Positions 36,379-45,593 of a stretch of 64,000 bases of DNA are shown here, one piece after another. The stretch lies in contig CBDCZB010000004.1 of assembly GCA_965224415.1 (NCBI GenBank), forward strand, positions 372,001 through 436,000. Reading direction: 5' to 3'. The position numbers and the translations under genes were made by a program. The first letter of the stretch is position 1; each line of letters opens with the position of its first letter. Origin of the DNA: DAOUJI01 sp965224415. GTDB lineage: Bacteria; Chloroflexota; Dehalococcoidia; Lucifugimonadales; JAGWBF01. Below the pieces are notes generated by a model, which ran no database searches, was not told the origin of the DNA, and worked only from the letters and a program-made list of their open reading frames with translations.

Positions 36379-37002
36379 ATGGAGAGGACCATCGGGCTCC
36401 ACCCTCGGAACGGCGCCGCTCCCCCAATTTGGCGCCGTTTATTTCATGTCTGCGCCGCCGGTTCCATTCCCTTGATCGCGATATTCGCCAGCTCCGAGGT
36501 GATGATCCCTCTTATGGCGTCATTGTGCGGAGGGGCGATCGCGATAGAAGTGGTTCGGTTCCGGTTGCCGGACTTGAACCGCAGGATGCTCAAGCTGTTC
36601 CGGCCCCTCTTGAAAGAGTCGGAGGACAGACGAGTCACGGGCGCCACGTTTGTAGCGTTGTCGTCTCTTACATGTTTTCTCGTCTTCGATCTCGATGTGG
36701 CTGTAGCCGCCCTGTTCTTTCTCGCGTTTGGAGACCCGGCGGCGGCGTTTGTGGGAAGCAGGATGCGAGGGCGAGTCTTGGGCTGGCGGTTCTTCGGCAA
36801 GTCTCCTGTAGGGACGCTGGCCTTTCTGGGAGCGGGCCTAGCCGTCGTGGGAGTTTTGTCGGGGGGCGGAGCGATCAACTATCACTGGGGCTTCTTGGTT
36901 GGGGTAGCGGTGGCGGGACTGATTGAGTTGGCGCCCGCCGTAATTGACGACAACCTGACCATACCTCTAATTAGCGGCGCCGTGATGACGGCCCTGGTCT
37001 AG
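36379..37002 (+). CDS. Polyprenol/diacylglycerol kinase-like membrane protein
   Basis: A 207-residue protein with about six membrane helices. The pattern RRLFHVCAAG near the start, FGDPAAAFVG, FFGKSPVGTLAFLGAG and ELAPAVIDDNLTIPLISG matches the CTP-dependent Dgk1/phytol kinase/SEC59 family (related to CDP-diglyceride synthetases). These enzymes phosphorylate lipid alcohols. The substrate in this organism is unknown. It follows the lipoprotein gene closely. Confidence 0.75.
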   Translation: MERTIGLHPRNGAAPPIWRRLFHVCAAGSIPLIAIFASSEVMIPLMASLCGGAIAIEVVRFRLPDLNRRMLKLFRPLLKESEDRRVTGATFVALSSLTCFLVFDLDVAVAALFFLAFGDPAAAFVGSRMRGRVLGWRFFGKSPVGTLAFLGAGLAVVGVLSGGGAINYHWGFLVGVAVAGLIELAPAVIDDNLTIPLISGAVMTALV

Positions 37003-37008
37003 GGAAGT

Positions 37009-38370
37009 TCAGGAAGCCGCCCCGTCGAAGACCTCGGTGGTGAACCGGCTGCGTTGGAACGCCACGTACTGGTCCCTGGTCATGGGGGGCTGGAACTCCT
37101 CAACCGCCTGCCTCGCTTTGACCGCCCCGTCAGCCAGCAGGTCTACTGCCGTCATTGCCATTATCTTCGCCGGCATCACCACGGCTTGTTCGTAGTCCTT
37201 GATGCGGTAGTTCCTGCTGTGGCCGCCTCCTGTGGCGCCTGCGGTGTAGGGGTGAATGACCGGCATGATTTGGCTCAGGTCACCCATGTCTGTGGAGCCG
37301 CCGCGGGTGCGTCCGTCGGGGGTGAGGGCTATCCGATCCCTTCCCAAGAGAGACGCTGCGTTGTCCACGAACAACTCTTTCAGCGACTCGTCTTGGTTCA
37401 GGGAGAAGTAACCGGCGATGTTCGTGATTGTCACCCTGGCGCCTACGGCCATCGCCCCTGAACGGAAGCAGCGGTCCACCATCGCGCTGTTCCGCTCTAG
37501 GTCCTCCGGGTTGGAAGACCTGACCCGCCATTCGACCCTCACGTCGCCGGGGACTGCGTTCACCGCCTCGCCGCCCTTGGTGATCATGCCATGAGTGCGG
37601 GCCGTGGCCTTTTCAGTGAAGGTCTCGCGGTTCAGGTGGATGGCCGCCAAGGCCAGATTGGCGGCGTTTAGCGCATTGATTCCCTCGTGGGGAGCGGCTC
37701 CGGCATGCGCCGAGCGTCCAGTGTACTCTACGAACTTGACCATGTGGCCGTTGCTGGCCCCTCCGATGGAGAAGGACCGCTCCTTCATATCGCTCGCAGT
37801 GTGGCACATCATGGCCAGGTCGACGTCGTCGAACTCGCCTACTCGAATCAACTCCTGCTTCCCGCCCAGGAACTCCAACCGTCCCTGCTGCCTGAAGGCC
37901 AGCCTGTCCTCGACTTCTACGAACTCTTCGGCTGGCACTGCAAAGGGGACTATGGACCCTGACAAGTATGGAAGCACCGATTGGTCTAAAAGTCCGATTG
38001 CGGCTCCCAGCATCATGCCCAACTGAGCGTTGTGGCCACAGGCGTGGGCGGCGCCGGTCTGAGCGTTGGCGTTGGGGTGGTCGTTAACGATGAGGGAGTC
38101 CAGCTCGCCCAGGATTGCGACACTCGGGCCGGGGCCTGCGCCACCCTGAATCCTCGCCTTGATTCCGGTGACGGCAAGCCCGTCCCGGTGCGACACGCCC
38201 AGCCTGTCGAAAAATCGGGCCACGGTCTCGGCGGTCTTTGTCTCTTTGAACCCGGTTTCCGGGTTCTTGAACACATCTTTGGCCAGTTCGACGAATTCAG
38301 CCTTGCGCCGGTCGATGGCAGCGCAGGCTCTTCGTTTCAAGTCTTCTATATCGGGTGACTGTGCGGGCAT
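37009..38370 (-). CDS. M20-family amidohydrolase, copy A
   Basis: A 453-residue M20 peptidase/amidohydrolase like AbgB (p-aminobenzoyl-glutamate hydrolase subunit). Metal ligands and catalytic Glu are visible in LGELDSLIVNDHPNA, HACGHNAQLGMMLG and AVPAEEFVE. The lid-domain segment EYTGRSAHAGAAPHEGINAL and the C-terminal GGSTDMGDLSQIMPVIHPY complete the fold. It lies 9 bp after a paralog on the same strand. The two may act as a heterodimer like AbgA/AbgB, which is inference. Confidence 0.88.
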   Translation of the reverse strand: MPAQSPDIEDLKRRACAAIDRRKAEFVELAKDVFKNPETGFKETKTAETVARFFDRLGVSHRDGLAVTGIKARIQGGAGPGPSVAILGELDSLIVNDHPNANAQTGAAHACGHNAQLGMMLGAAIGLLDQSVLPYLSGSIVPFAVPAEEFVEVEDRLAFRQQGRLEFLGGKQELIRVGEFDDVDLAMMCHTASDMKERSFSIGGASNGHMVKFVEYTGRSAHAGAAPHEGINALNAANLALAAIHLNRETFTEKATARTHGMITKGGEAVNAVPGDVRVEWRVRSSNPEDLERNSAMVDRCFRSGAMAVGARVTITNIAGYFSLNQDESLKELFVDNAASLLGRDRIALTPDGRTRGGSTDMGDLSQIMPVIHPYTAGATGGGHSRNYRIKDYEQAVVMPAKIMAMTAVDLLADGAVKARQAVEEFQPPMTRDQYVAFQRSRFTTEVFDGAAS

Positions 38371-38379
38371 AGGCGTCGC

Positions 38380-39717
38380 CTAGAGTTCCTCGTAGTCGAA
38401 AAGTTCTTCTCTCGCCAAGCCGCGCATAAAGCTCAAGTAGTCGGCCTTGGACATGGTGGGCCTGTGGTTGGAAACGACGCGCCCTCCCCGAGACGCGCCC
38501 TCAGCCAGCAGGTCAATAACTGTGCAAGCCAACGCTTTGCCGGCTGTGGTGACAGCCAGGCTATAGTCTTCGATTACATAATCGGCCCCGTGGCCCAGCC
38601 CCGTCGCTCCGGTTACGTAGGGGTGAATGACGGGCATGAGCTGGCTTACATCCCCCATGTCGGTGGAACCGGTCCGGTGGCCGACGCTCCCCACGTTTTC
38701 CTCGCCTACCAGGGACATTGCATTGGCCTTGAAGATGTCGGCTAGGGAGTCGTCTTGTTGCAAGGGGAGGTAGCCAGGCAAAGTCTGGATGTTGACCTTG
38801 CCGCCGACGGCCATTGCCCCGGCTTTGAGCGCCCTGTCCACTTTCTGGTTGGCCTCCAGGACGGCGTTAATGGTGCGGCCTCGAACGAATGACTCCATGC
38901 GAACGTCGGCGGGGACGGCGCTGACCGCCTCGCCGCCCTTGGTGATGATGGGGTGTACTCGTATGGTGTCCTCGTCCTTGAAGGTCTCCCTGTTGGCGTG
39001 AATGGCCATCAGGGCTAGGGTGGCGGCGTTGAGCGCGTTGATTCCCAGGTGAGGGGCTCCTCCCGCATGGGCCCCTCGTCCGACGAACTGAATCTTCTTG
39101 GCGACTATGCCGTTGTTGGTGCCGCTCATGGTGAGCATTCCCTCATCGCTGCGGCTTGACGTATGGCACATCATCGCTATGTCCACTCCGTCGAGATGCC
39201 CAAGCCTGATGAACTCCGGCTTTCCTCCCAGGAACTCTATGGAGCCCTTGCGGCGCAGTGAGTCACGGTACTCGATTTCTATGTACTCTTCAGCCGGGAC
39301 GGCAAAAAGCACGACCCGCCCGCTCAATTCGGGCAGGACACCCGGCGCCAGCAGGCCAGCCGCCGCCGAGAGCAGCATCCCTATCTGGGCGTGGTGGCCG
39401 CAAGCGTGTGCGGCGCCGGTCTCGGGGTCGGCGTGGGGGTGGTCGTTTACGATGAGGGAGTCCAGTTCGCCGAAAAGGGCCACCGTCGGTCCGGCGGATT
39501 CTCCCTTGAGCTCACTTCGTATTCCCGTGAGGGCTATTCCGCTCTGGGCGGCGATGCCCATCTCGCGGAGCTTGGTCGAGACAAGCTCCGAGGTCTTGGC
39601 TTCACGAAATCCCGGCTCCGGGTTGGCCAGTATAGTCTGGGATACGCCGACAATTTCCTCGGCCCTGGAGTCGATGGCCGCGCAGACCCTGGCTTTAAGC
39701 TCATCTCTGGATGCCAT
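38380..39717 (-). CDS. M20-family amidohydrolase, copy B
   Basis: A 445-residue paralog of copy A. Motifs are FGELDSLIVNDHPHA, HACGHHAQIGMLLS, AVPAEEYIEIE, QFVGRGAHAGGAPHLGINAL and GSTDMGDVSQLMPVIHPY. The start is ATG 39717 with AGGAG five bases upstream; the open frame continues upstream but only as antisense of the glycerate kinase gene. It is the first gene of a two-gene operon, transcribed away from glycerate kinase. The substrate is probably an acyl- or aryl-amino acid. Confidence 0.88.
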   Translation of the reverse strand: MASRDELKARVCAAIDSRAEEIVGVSQTILANPEPGFREAKTSELVSTKLREMGIAAQSGIALTGIRSELKGESAGPTVALFGELDSLIVNDHPHADPETGAAHACGHHAQIGMLLSAAAGLLAPGVLPELSGRVVLFAVPAEEYIEIEYRDSLRRKGSIEFLGGKPEFIRLGHLDGVDIAMMCHTSSRSDEGMLTMSGTNNGIVAKKIQFVGRGAHAGGAPHLGINALNAATLALMAIHANRETFKDEDTIRVHPIITKGGEAVSAVPADVRMESFVRGRTINAVLEANQKVDRALKAGAMAVGGKVNIQTLPGYLPLQQDDSLADIFKANAMSLVGEENVGSVGHRTGSTDMGDVSQLMPVIHPYVTGATGLGHGADYVIEDYSLAVTTAGKALACTVIDLLAEGASRGGRVVSNHRPTMSKADYLSFMRGLAREELFDYEEL

Positions 39718-39821
39718 GCGTACTCCTATCTCAACGCTCTTCCGCAAGCCGTAGACCGACGGAACGATTCTAACAGACAAGGCGCCAAGTTGGCATGTCC
39801 GCAACCGGACGTGAACAGGGC

Positions 39822-39827
39822 TATAAT
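39822..39827 (+). promoter_or_regulatory. TATAAT box eight bases before the glycerate kinase start
   Basis: A perfect -10 hexamer ends at 39827 and the ATG is at 39836. Transcription would begin within a base or two of the start codon, implying a leaderless mRNA. No convincing -35 box or Shine-Dalgarno sequence is present. Confidence 0.45.
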
Positions 39828-39835
39828 GGAATCGT

Positions 39836-40987
39836 ATGAAGATAGTCATCGCCCCACAGAGTTTTAAGGGTGGACTTTCGGGGACCGACGCCGCGAAGGC
39901 CATTGAAGAGGGCATTCTCGACGTGATCGGCGACGCCGAAACAGTGCGCATTCCTGTGGCTGACGGCGGCGACGGCACCCTGGACACCCTTGTCAACGCC
40001 ACAGGCGGGGAGGTCTTCAGCAGCAGGGTCACCGGCCCTCTGGGCGCTCCGGTCAATGCGGCGTGGGGAGCTATGGGTGATTCGGACACTGCCGTTATAG
40101 AGATGGCGAGGGCGTCGGGCCTTGCGTTAGTGCATCCCAGACACAGGGACCCCAGGACAGCCACTAGCTACGGCGCCGGCGAGTTGATTGTACAGGCTTT
40201 GAACAAGGGGTTCCGTCGGATAATCGTGGGCCTGGGCGGGAGCGCCACCAACGACGGCGGTCTAGGCATGGCCCAGGCATTGGGAATACGGTTCATGGAC
40301 TCCAACGGGCGCGAACTGCCGGCCGGAGGGGCTGCGCTGGCCAGGCTTCACCGGGTCGATGTGTCAGGGGTGCGCCTGGGCCTCATGGAGGCCGAAATAA
40401 TTGCCGCAACTGACGTTAACAATCCCTTGTGCGGTCCGTCGGGCGCCTCGGCGGTGTACGGCCCGCAGAAGGGCGCCTCTGCTGCCGTCGTTGAAGAGCT
40501 GGACCAGGCCCTGGACCGGCTCAGCAGGGTGGTGGAAAGGCAGTTGGGCATAAACATGCGGGAGGTTCCAAGGGGAGGAGCTGCCGGTGGACTCGCCGCG
40601 GGACTGGTGGCCTTCGCCGACGCGAGGATAGAGTCGGGAATTGACTTGGTGTGTAATGCGGTCAGGTTCGAGGAGAAGCTGGAGGGAGCCGACTTGGTGA
40701 TCACCGGTGAAGGGCGGACCGACGCTTCCAGCGTCTTCGAGAAAGCACCAGTGGGAGTGGCACGAAAGGCCAAGGAGCGGGGCATTCCAGTGATTGCGAT
40801 AGTGGGGAGCCTTGGTCCGGGTCATCAGGACGTGTACGAGTACGGCATTGACGCGCTTGTGCCCATACCCGACAGGACTATGGGGTTTGAGGAAAGCATG
40901 AGTCGCAGCTATGACTTGCTCAGGAGCGCCACGGCCCGCACCATGCGGCTGCTCAGCGTCGGCGGGAGCCTGAACCCACTGCGGTAG
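39836..40987 (+). CDS. Glycerate kinase (GarK/GlxK family)
   Basis: A 383-residue kinase of the type I glycerate kinase family, which phosphorylates glycerate, usually to 2-phosphoglycerate. Signatures are IAPQSFKGGLSGTDAAKAIE, VADGGDGTLDTLV, GLGGSATNDGGLGMAQALG and VITGEGRTDASSVFEKAPVG. Length is normal. It is divergent from the M20 pair, with a TATAAT box right before the ATG. It may channel C2/C3 acids from glycolate or tartronate metabolism into glycolysis. Confidence 0.9.
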   Translation: MKIVIAPQSFKGGLSGTDAAKAIEEGILDVIGDAETVRIPVADGGDGTLDTLVNATGGEVFSSRVTGPLGAPVNAAWGAMGDSDTAVIEMARASGLALVHPRHRDPRTATSYGAGELIVQALNKGFRRIIVGLGGSATNDGGLGMAQALGIRFMDSNGRELPAGGAALARLHRVDVSGVRLGLMEAEIIAATDVNNPLCGPSGASAVYGPQKGASAAVVEELDQALDRLSRVVERQLGINMREVPRGGAAGGLAAGLVAFADARIESGIDLVCNAVRFEEKLEGADLVITGEGRTDASSVFEKAPVGVARKAKERGIPVIAIVGSLGPGHQDVYEYGIDALVPIPDRTMGFEESMSRSYDLLRSATARTMRLLSVGGSLNPLR

Positions 40988-40994
40988 GCGACGC

Positions 40995-41399
40995 CTAAAT
41001 CATCTGGTCTTTGACGAATTTTATGACTTCATCGGCCACGAAAATGGCCCGCTCGCTGTCCACTTCGTCGTAGACCTCCGACGGGATGCCGCCAGGCAGG
41101 TAGTGAGGGTATCGAGTCATGTCCTCGTACTTGTCAAGAGCTATGGCCAGGGAGCGAATGACCTCAAACATGCCGCTGAAAAGCTTTGCGTCCTCACACA
41201 GGTCGGCCAATGCGTGGCCCCATACGTCCTCGGCCCCTGAATGGTACAGGAAAGCCTTGACCGCCTTCTCCCCAGCCTGTTTGCTCATGAAACAGGCCGT
41301 GTTGTGTCGGCCCCCTTCCCGCAAGTATCGGGCGTCATCCAGGTCCTGGTCCGCTTGGCGCATCCAGCGCGCGCCCTCGGCTTTGAGGTCTCTATTCAT
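40995..41399 (-). CDS. HEPN domain protein
   Basis: A 134-residue helical protein of the COG2250 HEPN type: ARWMRQADQDLDDARYLREG, HNTACFMSKQAGEKAVKAFL and DKYEDMTRYPHYLPGG. Its start overlaps the upstream MNT gene by 8 bases. HEPN/MNT pairs usually form toxin-antitoxin modules in which HEPN is an RNase and MNT an antitoxin. A clear RxxxxH RNase motif is not evident here, so the toxic role is uncertain. Confidence 0.8.
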   Translation of the reverse strand: MNRDLKAEGARWMRQADQDLDDARYLREGGRHNTACFMSKQAGEKAVKAFLYHSGAEDVWGHALADLCEDAKLFSGMFEVIRSLAIALDKYEDMTRYPHYLPGGIPSEVYDEVDSERAIFVADEVIKFVKDQMI

Positions 41400-41730
41400 A
41401 GACGACTTTCCCCTTCTTCACCGCTTGTGCCAGAAACGTGTTGGTCTCCTGTAAGGTATAGAACTCCGCTGGCGTGTAGACCCAGTAGTTTGTGGCCACC
41501 TCAGGATGCAGGTGGCTAATGAAATAGTCCATGCGTCGGTTGAAAGAGCCGGGGATGTCCTGGACCATGATGAGTTCCAGTGTGCTCTCAGGCCCCACCT
41601 TGTCTTCGGCCAGGTCCCCGAACAGGATGACCTTCTCCACCCCCAGTTGGGGCAGGACTTCCAATATGCGCACCAGCTCCTTTTCCATAGTCTGCTGGCG
41701 GAACTTAGCGAATCCAACTCTTACGGCCAT
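41392..41730 (-). CDS. MNT-type nucleotidyltransferase-domain protein, degenerate site
   Basis: About 112 residues from ATG 41730, preceded by GGAG. The fold of minimal nucleotidyltransferases is seen in LPQLGVEKVILFGDLAEDKV. The catalytic GSxxxG...DxD motif is altered: FGDLAEDKVGPESTLELIMV has Gly-Asp in place of Gly-Ser and lacks the DxD pair. It overlaps the lutC-like stop codon by 10 bases and the HEPN gene by 8, so it is translated within the lut-like transcript. Confidence 0.7.
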   Translation of the reverse strand: MAVRVGFAKFRQQTMEKELVRILEVLPQLGVEKVILFGDLAEDKVGPESTLELIMVQDIPGSFNRRMDYFISHLHPEVATNYWVYTPAEFYTLQETNTFLAQAVKKGKVVYE

Positions 41731-42422
41731 AACCACTCCAGTATAACCATGTGGACCTCTTTGGGGCCATGCACCCCGATTACCAGTGTCTGCTCGATGT
41801 CGGCTGTTCGGCTCGGCCCGGTTATCAGGTTAGTGTAAGGGGGCCAACGCCCTTGCTGATGCAGGTCCTTCTGAATACGGAAGAAGCTGTCCAGGTCCGG
41901 TACGACATCCGCTGGCCTCACCAGGGCTACGTGGACCTGGGGCGTCAACGAAACCAGGCGGCTTAGTCCCGTCCTGGGCTGCGCTACGACCGACCCGGTT
42001 TCTGCTATCGCATAGTCCGACCCAGTGATGCACATGTCCGCTTGGGCGAGCAGATTTCGGAGTCCCGCGCCGTCTACTTCGTCGTTCCGCGCTGCCACGC
42101 CGGTGATCACGCCCTCTTCGCCCAGATGCCAGTCTAAGTTTAAGCCGGAAAACAGGTCCTCGTCGGACCGCAGGACCATATTGGCTCCTACGGCCAGGGC
42201 CAGTTGAGTGATATAAGACACTGCGTCCTCAGGGTTGGCGCTGCGGTGCACGTTCCAGCCGCGAGCGGCGGCCGTAGTTTCCAGCAGGTCAACCGTCTGA
42301 GCTGGAGAGGTCTCAGGGCCGTTGTCCGAGGCTGGCTGGCTGGCATAAGGGGTGTTGGGACGATCTTTCGACGGCCCCAACGCCTCCCGCACTCTAGCCA
42401 AAAACCTCTCCTTATCCAGCAT
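41721..42422 (-). CDS. lutC: LUD-domain protein, LutC-like
   Basis: A 233-residue LUD (lactate utilisation) domain protein. The signature ADMCITGSDYAIAETGSVV is clear, as is LVSLTPQVHVALVRPADVVP. The start is ATG 42422 with AAAGGAGG upstream; it overlaps the end of lutB by 11 bases. With LutA and LutB it forms an Fe-S complex oxidising L-lactate, or a related 2-hydroxyacid, in the cytoplasm. The assignment to lactate is by family. Confidence 0.85.
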   Translation of the reverse strand: MLDKERFLARVREALGPSKDRPNTPYASQPASDNGPETSPAQTVDLLETTAAARGWNVHRSANPEDAVSYITQLALAVGANMVLRSDEDLFSGLNLDWHLGEEGVITGVAARNDEVDGAGLRNLLAQADMCITGSDYAIAETGSVVAQPRTGLSRLVSLTPQVHVALVRPADVVPDLDSFFRIQKDLHQQGRWPPYTNLITGPSRTADIEQTLVIGVHGPKEVHMVILEWLWP

Positions 42423-43881
42423 GTCCTCCTTTGGCTTCGTCCGCCTCCTCCGTCCGGGCGAGGGAGTGCTTCCATATATCACGGAAAGACCTGGGCTTGA
42501 ACGCGGGCAGGTCCCGGGACTTGGTCCACTTGGACAGAGGCGCCACTGGGACGCTGCTTATCCTGCCGCCTCTGGAAAAGGGAGACTGGGCCAGCCGCAT
42601 GAGAGGCCCCGCCAATGAATACAGTCGCGGGCGCTTCATGATTTGTGTGAACCCTCTGGCTGTGAGACGTTCCCACAGGGATGCGCGGCGCTGAGGACCC
42701 GGCGTGGACGCTTTGGCCCGTAGGTGCAGCAGCATCCTGGGCAGGTTGATCTTGACGGGGCATGCTTCCCGACAGGCGCCGCACAGACTCGATGCAAAGG
42801 GGAGGTCCATGCCGGACTTGGACTCGGTCAGGACGGGAGAAATCACTGCTCCAATGGGGCCGGGATAGACCCATCCATAGGCGTGTCCGCCCACCTTACG
42901 GTATACGGGGCAGACGTTCAGACATGCGCCGCAGCGTATGCAATACAGCGACTCCCTCAAGTCAGGGTCCGCGAGCAGGCGTGTGCGCCCGTTGTCGACG
43001 ATGACCAGGTGGAACTCGTCCGGCCCGTCCTCGTCGGAGCTTCTGCGGGGGCCGGAAATCATACTCACGTAGCTGGTGAGTCGCTGGCCTGTGGCCGCTC
43101 TGGGCAGCAGCCGGAGGAACACAGGAAGGTCGTCCAATGACGGCACCACCTTTTCCATACCGGTCAGGGCTACGTGTATGCGGGGCGCCGACGTGCAGAA
43201 GCGTCCGTTGCCCTCGTTGGTGACAATGACGACGGTTCCCGTCTCCGCCACCAGGAAATTGGCGCCGGTGATGCCCATGTCGGCGGCGAGCAGCTTGCCC
43301 CGCAGGGCCTCCCGGGCGGCCCGCGCCATATCCTCTATGTCCGTCAGCCCCGATGCTACGCCGTTCTCTTCGAAGAGTGAGCTTACCTGGCGTCGGGTCT
43401 TGTGCATTGCCGGCGCGATGATGTGGAACGGAGTCTCCTCGGCGAGTTGAATGATGTATTCGCCCAGGTCCGTCTCCACGACCTCCACACCGGCCTGTTC
43501 CAAGGCGCCGTTCAGCCCGGTTTCCTCGGAGACCATGGACTTGCTCTTGGTCGCCAGCTTGACGCCCTTGGAACGGGCCAGACCGGTTACAATGTCGTTG
43601 GCCTCTTTACCGTCTGCTGCAAAGTGGACGTGGCCCCCGTTGGCCGTCACACGGTCGTAGACCATCTCCAGCCAGTAGTCGAGGTTCTCGATTGCGTTCT
43701 GCTTTATCTCGCGGGCGCGAAGCCGCAGCTCTTCCCACCGCTCGGCGCCCAACTCGTCGATTGCTTCAAGCCGGGCGGCGTCGAAACCTCCTCCGACCTT
43801 GCGGAGGGACTCCTGGAGTTGGGAGTCTCCCAGGGCGTGGGCCGACGCCTGCCCAAAAGGGCGGGCCTTCAACTCAACCAA
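42412..43881 (-). CDS. lutB: Fe-S oxidoreductase with LUD domain, LutB-like
   Basis: A 489-residue protein. The LUD domain spans about 60-300, with AADMGITGANFLVAETGTVV near 199-218. Two cluster motifs follow: CxxCxxCxxxCP at Cys314, 317, 320, 324 and CxxCxxxCP at Cys367, 370, 374. The C-terminal helical tail is typical. The start appears to be TTG 43881 with AGGAG nine bases upstream. Gene order lutA, lutB, lutC matches the Bacillus lutABC operon. It would pass electrons from hydroxyacid oxidation to the quinone pool. Confidence 0.87.
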   Translation of the reverse strand: MVELKARPFGQASAHALGDSQLQESLRKVGGGFDAARLEAIDELGAERWEELRLRAREIKQNAIENLDYWLEMVYDRVTANGGHVHFAADGKEANDIVTGLARSKGVKLATKSKSMVSEETGLNGALEQAGVEVVETDLGEYIIQLAEETPFHIIAPAMHKTRRQVSSLFEENGVASGLTDIEDMARAAREALRGKLLAADMGITGANFLVAETGTVVIVTNEGNGRFCTSAPRIHVALTGMEKVVPSLDDLPVFLRLLPRAATGQRLTSYVSMISGPRRSSDEDGPDEFHLVIVDNGRTRLLADPDLRESLYCIRCGACLNVCPVYRKVGGHAYGWVYPGPIGAVISPVLTESKSGMDLPFASSLCGACREACPVKINLPRMLLHLRAKASTPGPQRRASLWERLTARGFTQIMKRPRLYSLAGPLMRLAQSPFSRGGRISSVPVAPLSKWTKSRDLPAFKPRSFRDIWKHSLARTEEADEAKGGHAG

Positions 43882-43946
43882 TACGCCGACTCCTGGGGCG
43901 CGCCCTCAAAGGGTCAAATCGCTGATGGGTTCCGGGTTTTTTCATG

Positions 43947-44720
43947 TCAGTCGACACAGGTGTCCAGCAGTTGAGCGATGTGCACGGCTTTAACATCCAT
44001 TCCCCGGCGGCTTAAACCTCCGCTGATGTGCATCAGGCAGCTCATGTCGCAAGCGGTGACGGTGTCCGCGCCAGAGGCTGCGATGTCGTCCAGCTTGTCG
44101 TCAAGCATAGCGGTCGATATTTGAGAGTGCTTGATGGAAAAGGTCCCTCCAAACCCGCAGCAGGTTTCCGGCTGTTGGAGCGCAGCTTCATCAGCGCCCT
44201 CCACGGCGCTGATGAGCGACCTTGGGGCGTCGCGGACGCCCAACTCTCTCAGGAGGTGGCATGAAGGGTGATAAGCGATCCGAGCACCCGGGGCTTCGGC
44301 CCCCACGTCGGTGACTCCCAGGACCTCTACGATAAACTCGGAAAGCTCATACGTCCTGCCAGCCAACTCAACCGCAGCGGCATGGAGTTCCGGGTCGTCC
44401 TCGAACATCTCGGGATATACGACGCGGAGAAGGGAGGCGCATGAGCCGGAAGGCGCCACTACGTAAGGCTGGTTTTCTTTGTTAGGCCGCTTTCCGAAGA
44501 CCTCAATCATGCGGGCTGCCAACTGCTTAGCGTCGGACTTGAAACCTGCGTTGTACAGGGGCTGCCCGCAGCAAGTTTGGTCCGACGGAAAGTCCACGTC
44601 CACCCCCAAACGCCTGAGCAGGTTGACCACGCTTACCCCAACTTCTGGAAAAAGCTGGTCCACCAGGCACGTGACCAACAGGGACGCCTTGGGCGTGGAT
44701 GAGTTGGATACCGTCTCCAT
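43947..44720 (-). CDS. lutA: CCG-domain Fe-S protein, LutA-like
   Basis: About 257 residues with two cysteine-rich CCG domains of the GlpC/HdrB/LutA type: CLVDQLFPEVG with DQTCCGQPLYNAG, and YHPSCHLLRELG with PETCCGFGGTFS. ATG 44720 gives a typical LutA start; a TTG at 44765 is also in frame. The first Cys cluster looks like LutA. It is upstream of lutB with a gap of about 65 bp. Any hydroxyacid oxidase complex role is by homology. Confidence 0.85.
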   Translation of the reverse strand: METVSNSSTPKASLLVTCLVDQLFPEVGVSVVNLLRRLGVDVDFPSDQTCCGQPLYNAGFKSDAKQLAARMIEVFGKRPNKENQPYVVAPSGSCASLLRVVYPEMFEDDPELHAAAVELAGRTYELSEFIVEVLGVTDVGAEAPGARIAYHPSCHLLRELGVRDAPRSLISAVEGADEAALQQPETCCGFGGTFSIKHSQISTAMLDDKLDDIAASGADTVTACDMSCLMHISGGLSRRGMDVKAVHIAQLLDTCVD

Positions 44721-44777
44721 AGCTTCTGAAAGCAGGGTATCAGACCCGGCCCCGGCTAACAACAAGGCGCGAGGGGA

Positions 44778-45593
44778 CTAGAAGCGGGATTGAGATTCCA
44801 GGGTGGTGTAGGTGACGGGCGTGACGGTGAGCAGCCCCGCGTCCACAGGAAGGACCACACCGGTGACCCAGCGGGACTCGTCACTGGCCAGGTAGAGAGC
44901 CGCGTTGGCCACGTCCCAAGCGGTGCCCTCCGTGCCCAGAGGGGCGGAGTTCTTCCGGTGCGCACGGAGCTCATCAGTCATTCGTCCGGCGGCCATGGGT
45001 GTGTAGGCCAAACCGGGGGCGATGCAGTTGACCCGCACGTTGTCCGGGCCGTGGTCGGCCGCCATGGACGTGGTAAGGCCGATCACGGCGGCTTTGGTGG
45101 TGGTGTAGGGAGTGCTGCTGTGGGCGCGGACTCCGGCTATGGAGGAGATGTTGATGATGGAGCCTCCGCCCGTCTTGACCATCTCAGGAATGGCGAACTT
45201 GCTGCAGAGGACGATGCTCATGACGTTCACTGCGAATATGCGCTGCCACTGCTCTTCGTCGGCCTCCACGACGCTGCCCCGCACGGAGATGCCCACGTTG
45301 TTGTCCAGGATATCCAGCCTGCCGTAACGGGTGACCGCCTCGTTGACCAGGGCTTGGCAATCGTCGGCGCTCGTTACGTCGCCCGTAAATGCCGACGCCT
45401 CTCCACCCTCTTCCCGTATCATGGCTAAGGTTTCCTTGGCGCGCTCCGGGTAGGCGTCCACCAGAAGGACCTTGGCGCCCTCCTTGGCGAACGTGATGGA
45501 TGTGGCCTTGCCGTTTCCGATTCCGGGGCCGCTGGACCCGGCTCCGGTGACTATGGCGACCTTGCCTTCCAGACGGCCCGGCCTATCAGCCAT
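44778..45593 (-). CDS. Short-chain dehydrogenase/reductase
   Basis: A 271-residue classical SDR. The NAD(P) motif is VTGAGSSGPGIG; NNVGISVRG replaces the common NNAG. The catalytic Ser and YxxxK appear in NISSIAGVRAHSSTPYTTTKAA, and PGLAYTPMA follows. Its start overlaps the DUF4387 stop by 8 bases, so it belongs to the AtuA-like/DUF4387/SDR operon. Substrate unknown, probably a hydroxyacyl or alcohol intermediate of that pathway. Confidence 0.88.
   Translation of the reverse strand: MADRPGRLEGKVAIVTGAGSSGPGIGNGKATSITFAKEGAKVLLVDAYPERAKETLAMIREEGGEASAFTGDVTSADDCQALVNEAVTRYGRLDILDNNVGISVRGSVVEADEEQWQRIFAVNVMSIVLCSKFAIPEMVKTGGGSIINISSIAGVRAHSSTPYTTTKAAVIGLTTSMAADHGPDNVRVNCIAPGLAYTPMAAGRMTDELRAHRKNSAPLGTEGTAWDVANAALYLASDESRWVTGVVLPVDAGLLTVTPVTYTTLESQSRF

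Noticed and set aside
39718..40164. Long N-terminal extension of M20 copy B
   Set aside because: It is antisense to the conserved glycerate kinase gene; AGGAG precedes the internal ATG at 39717.
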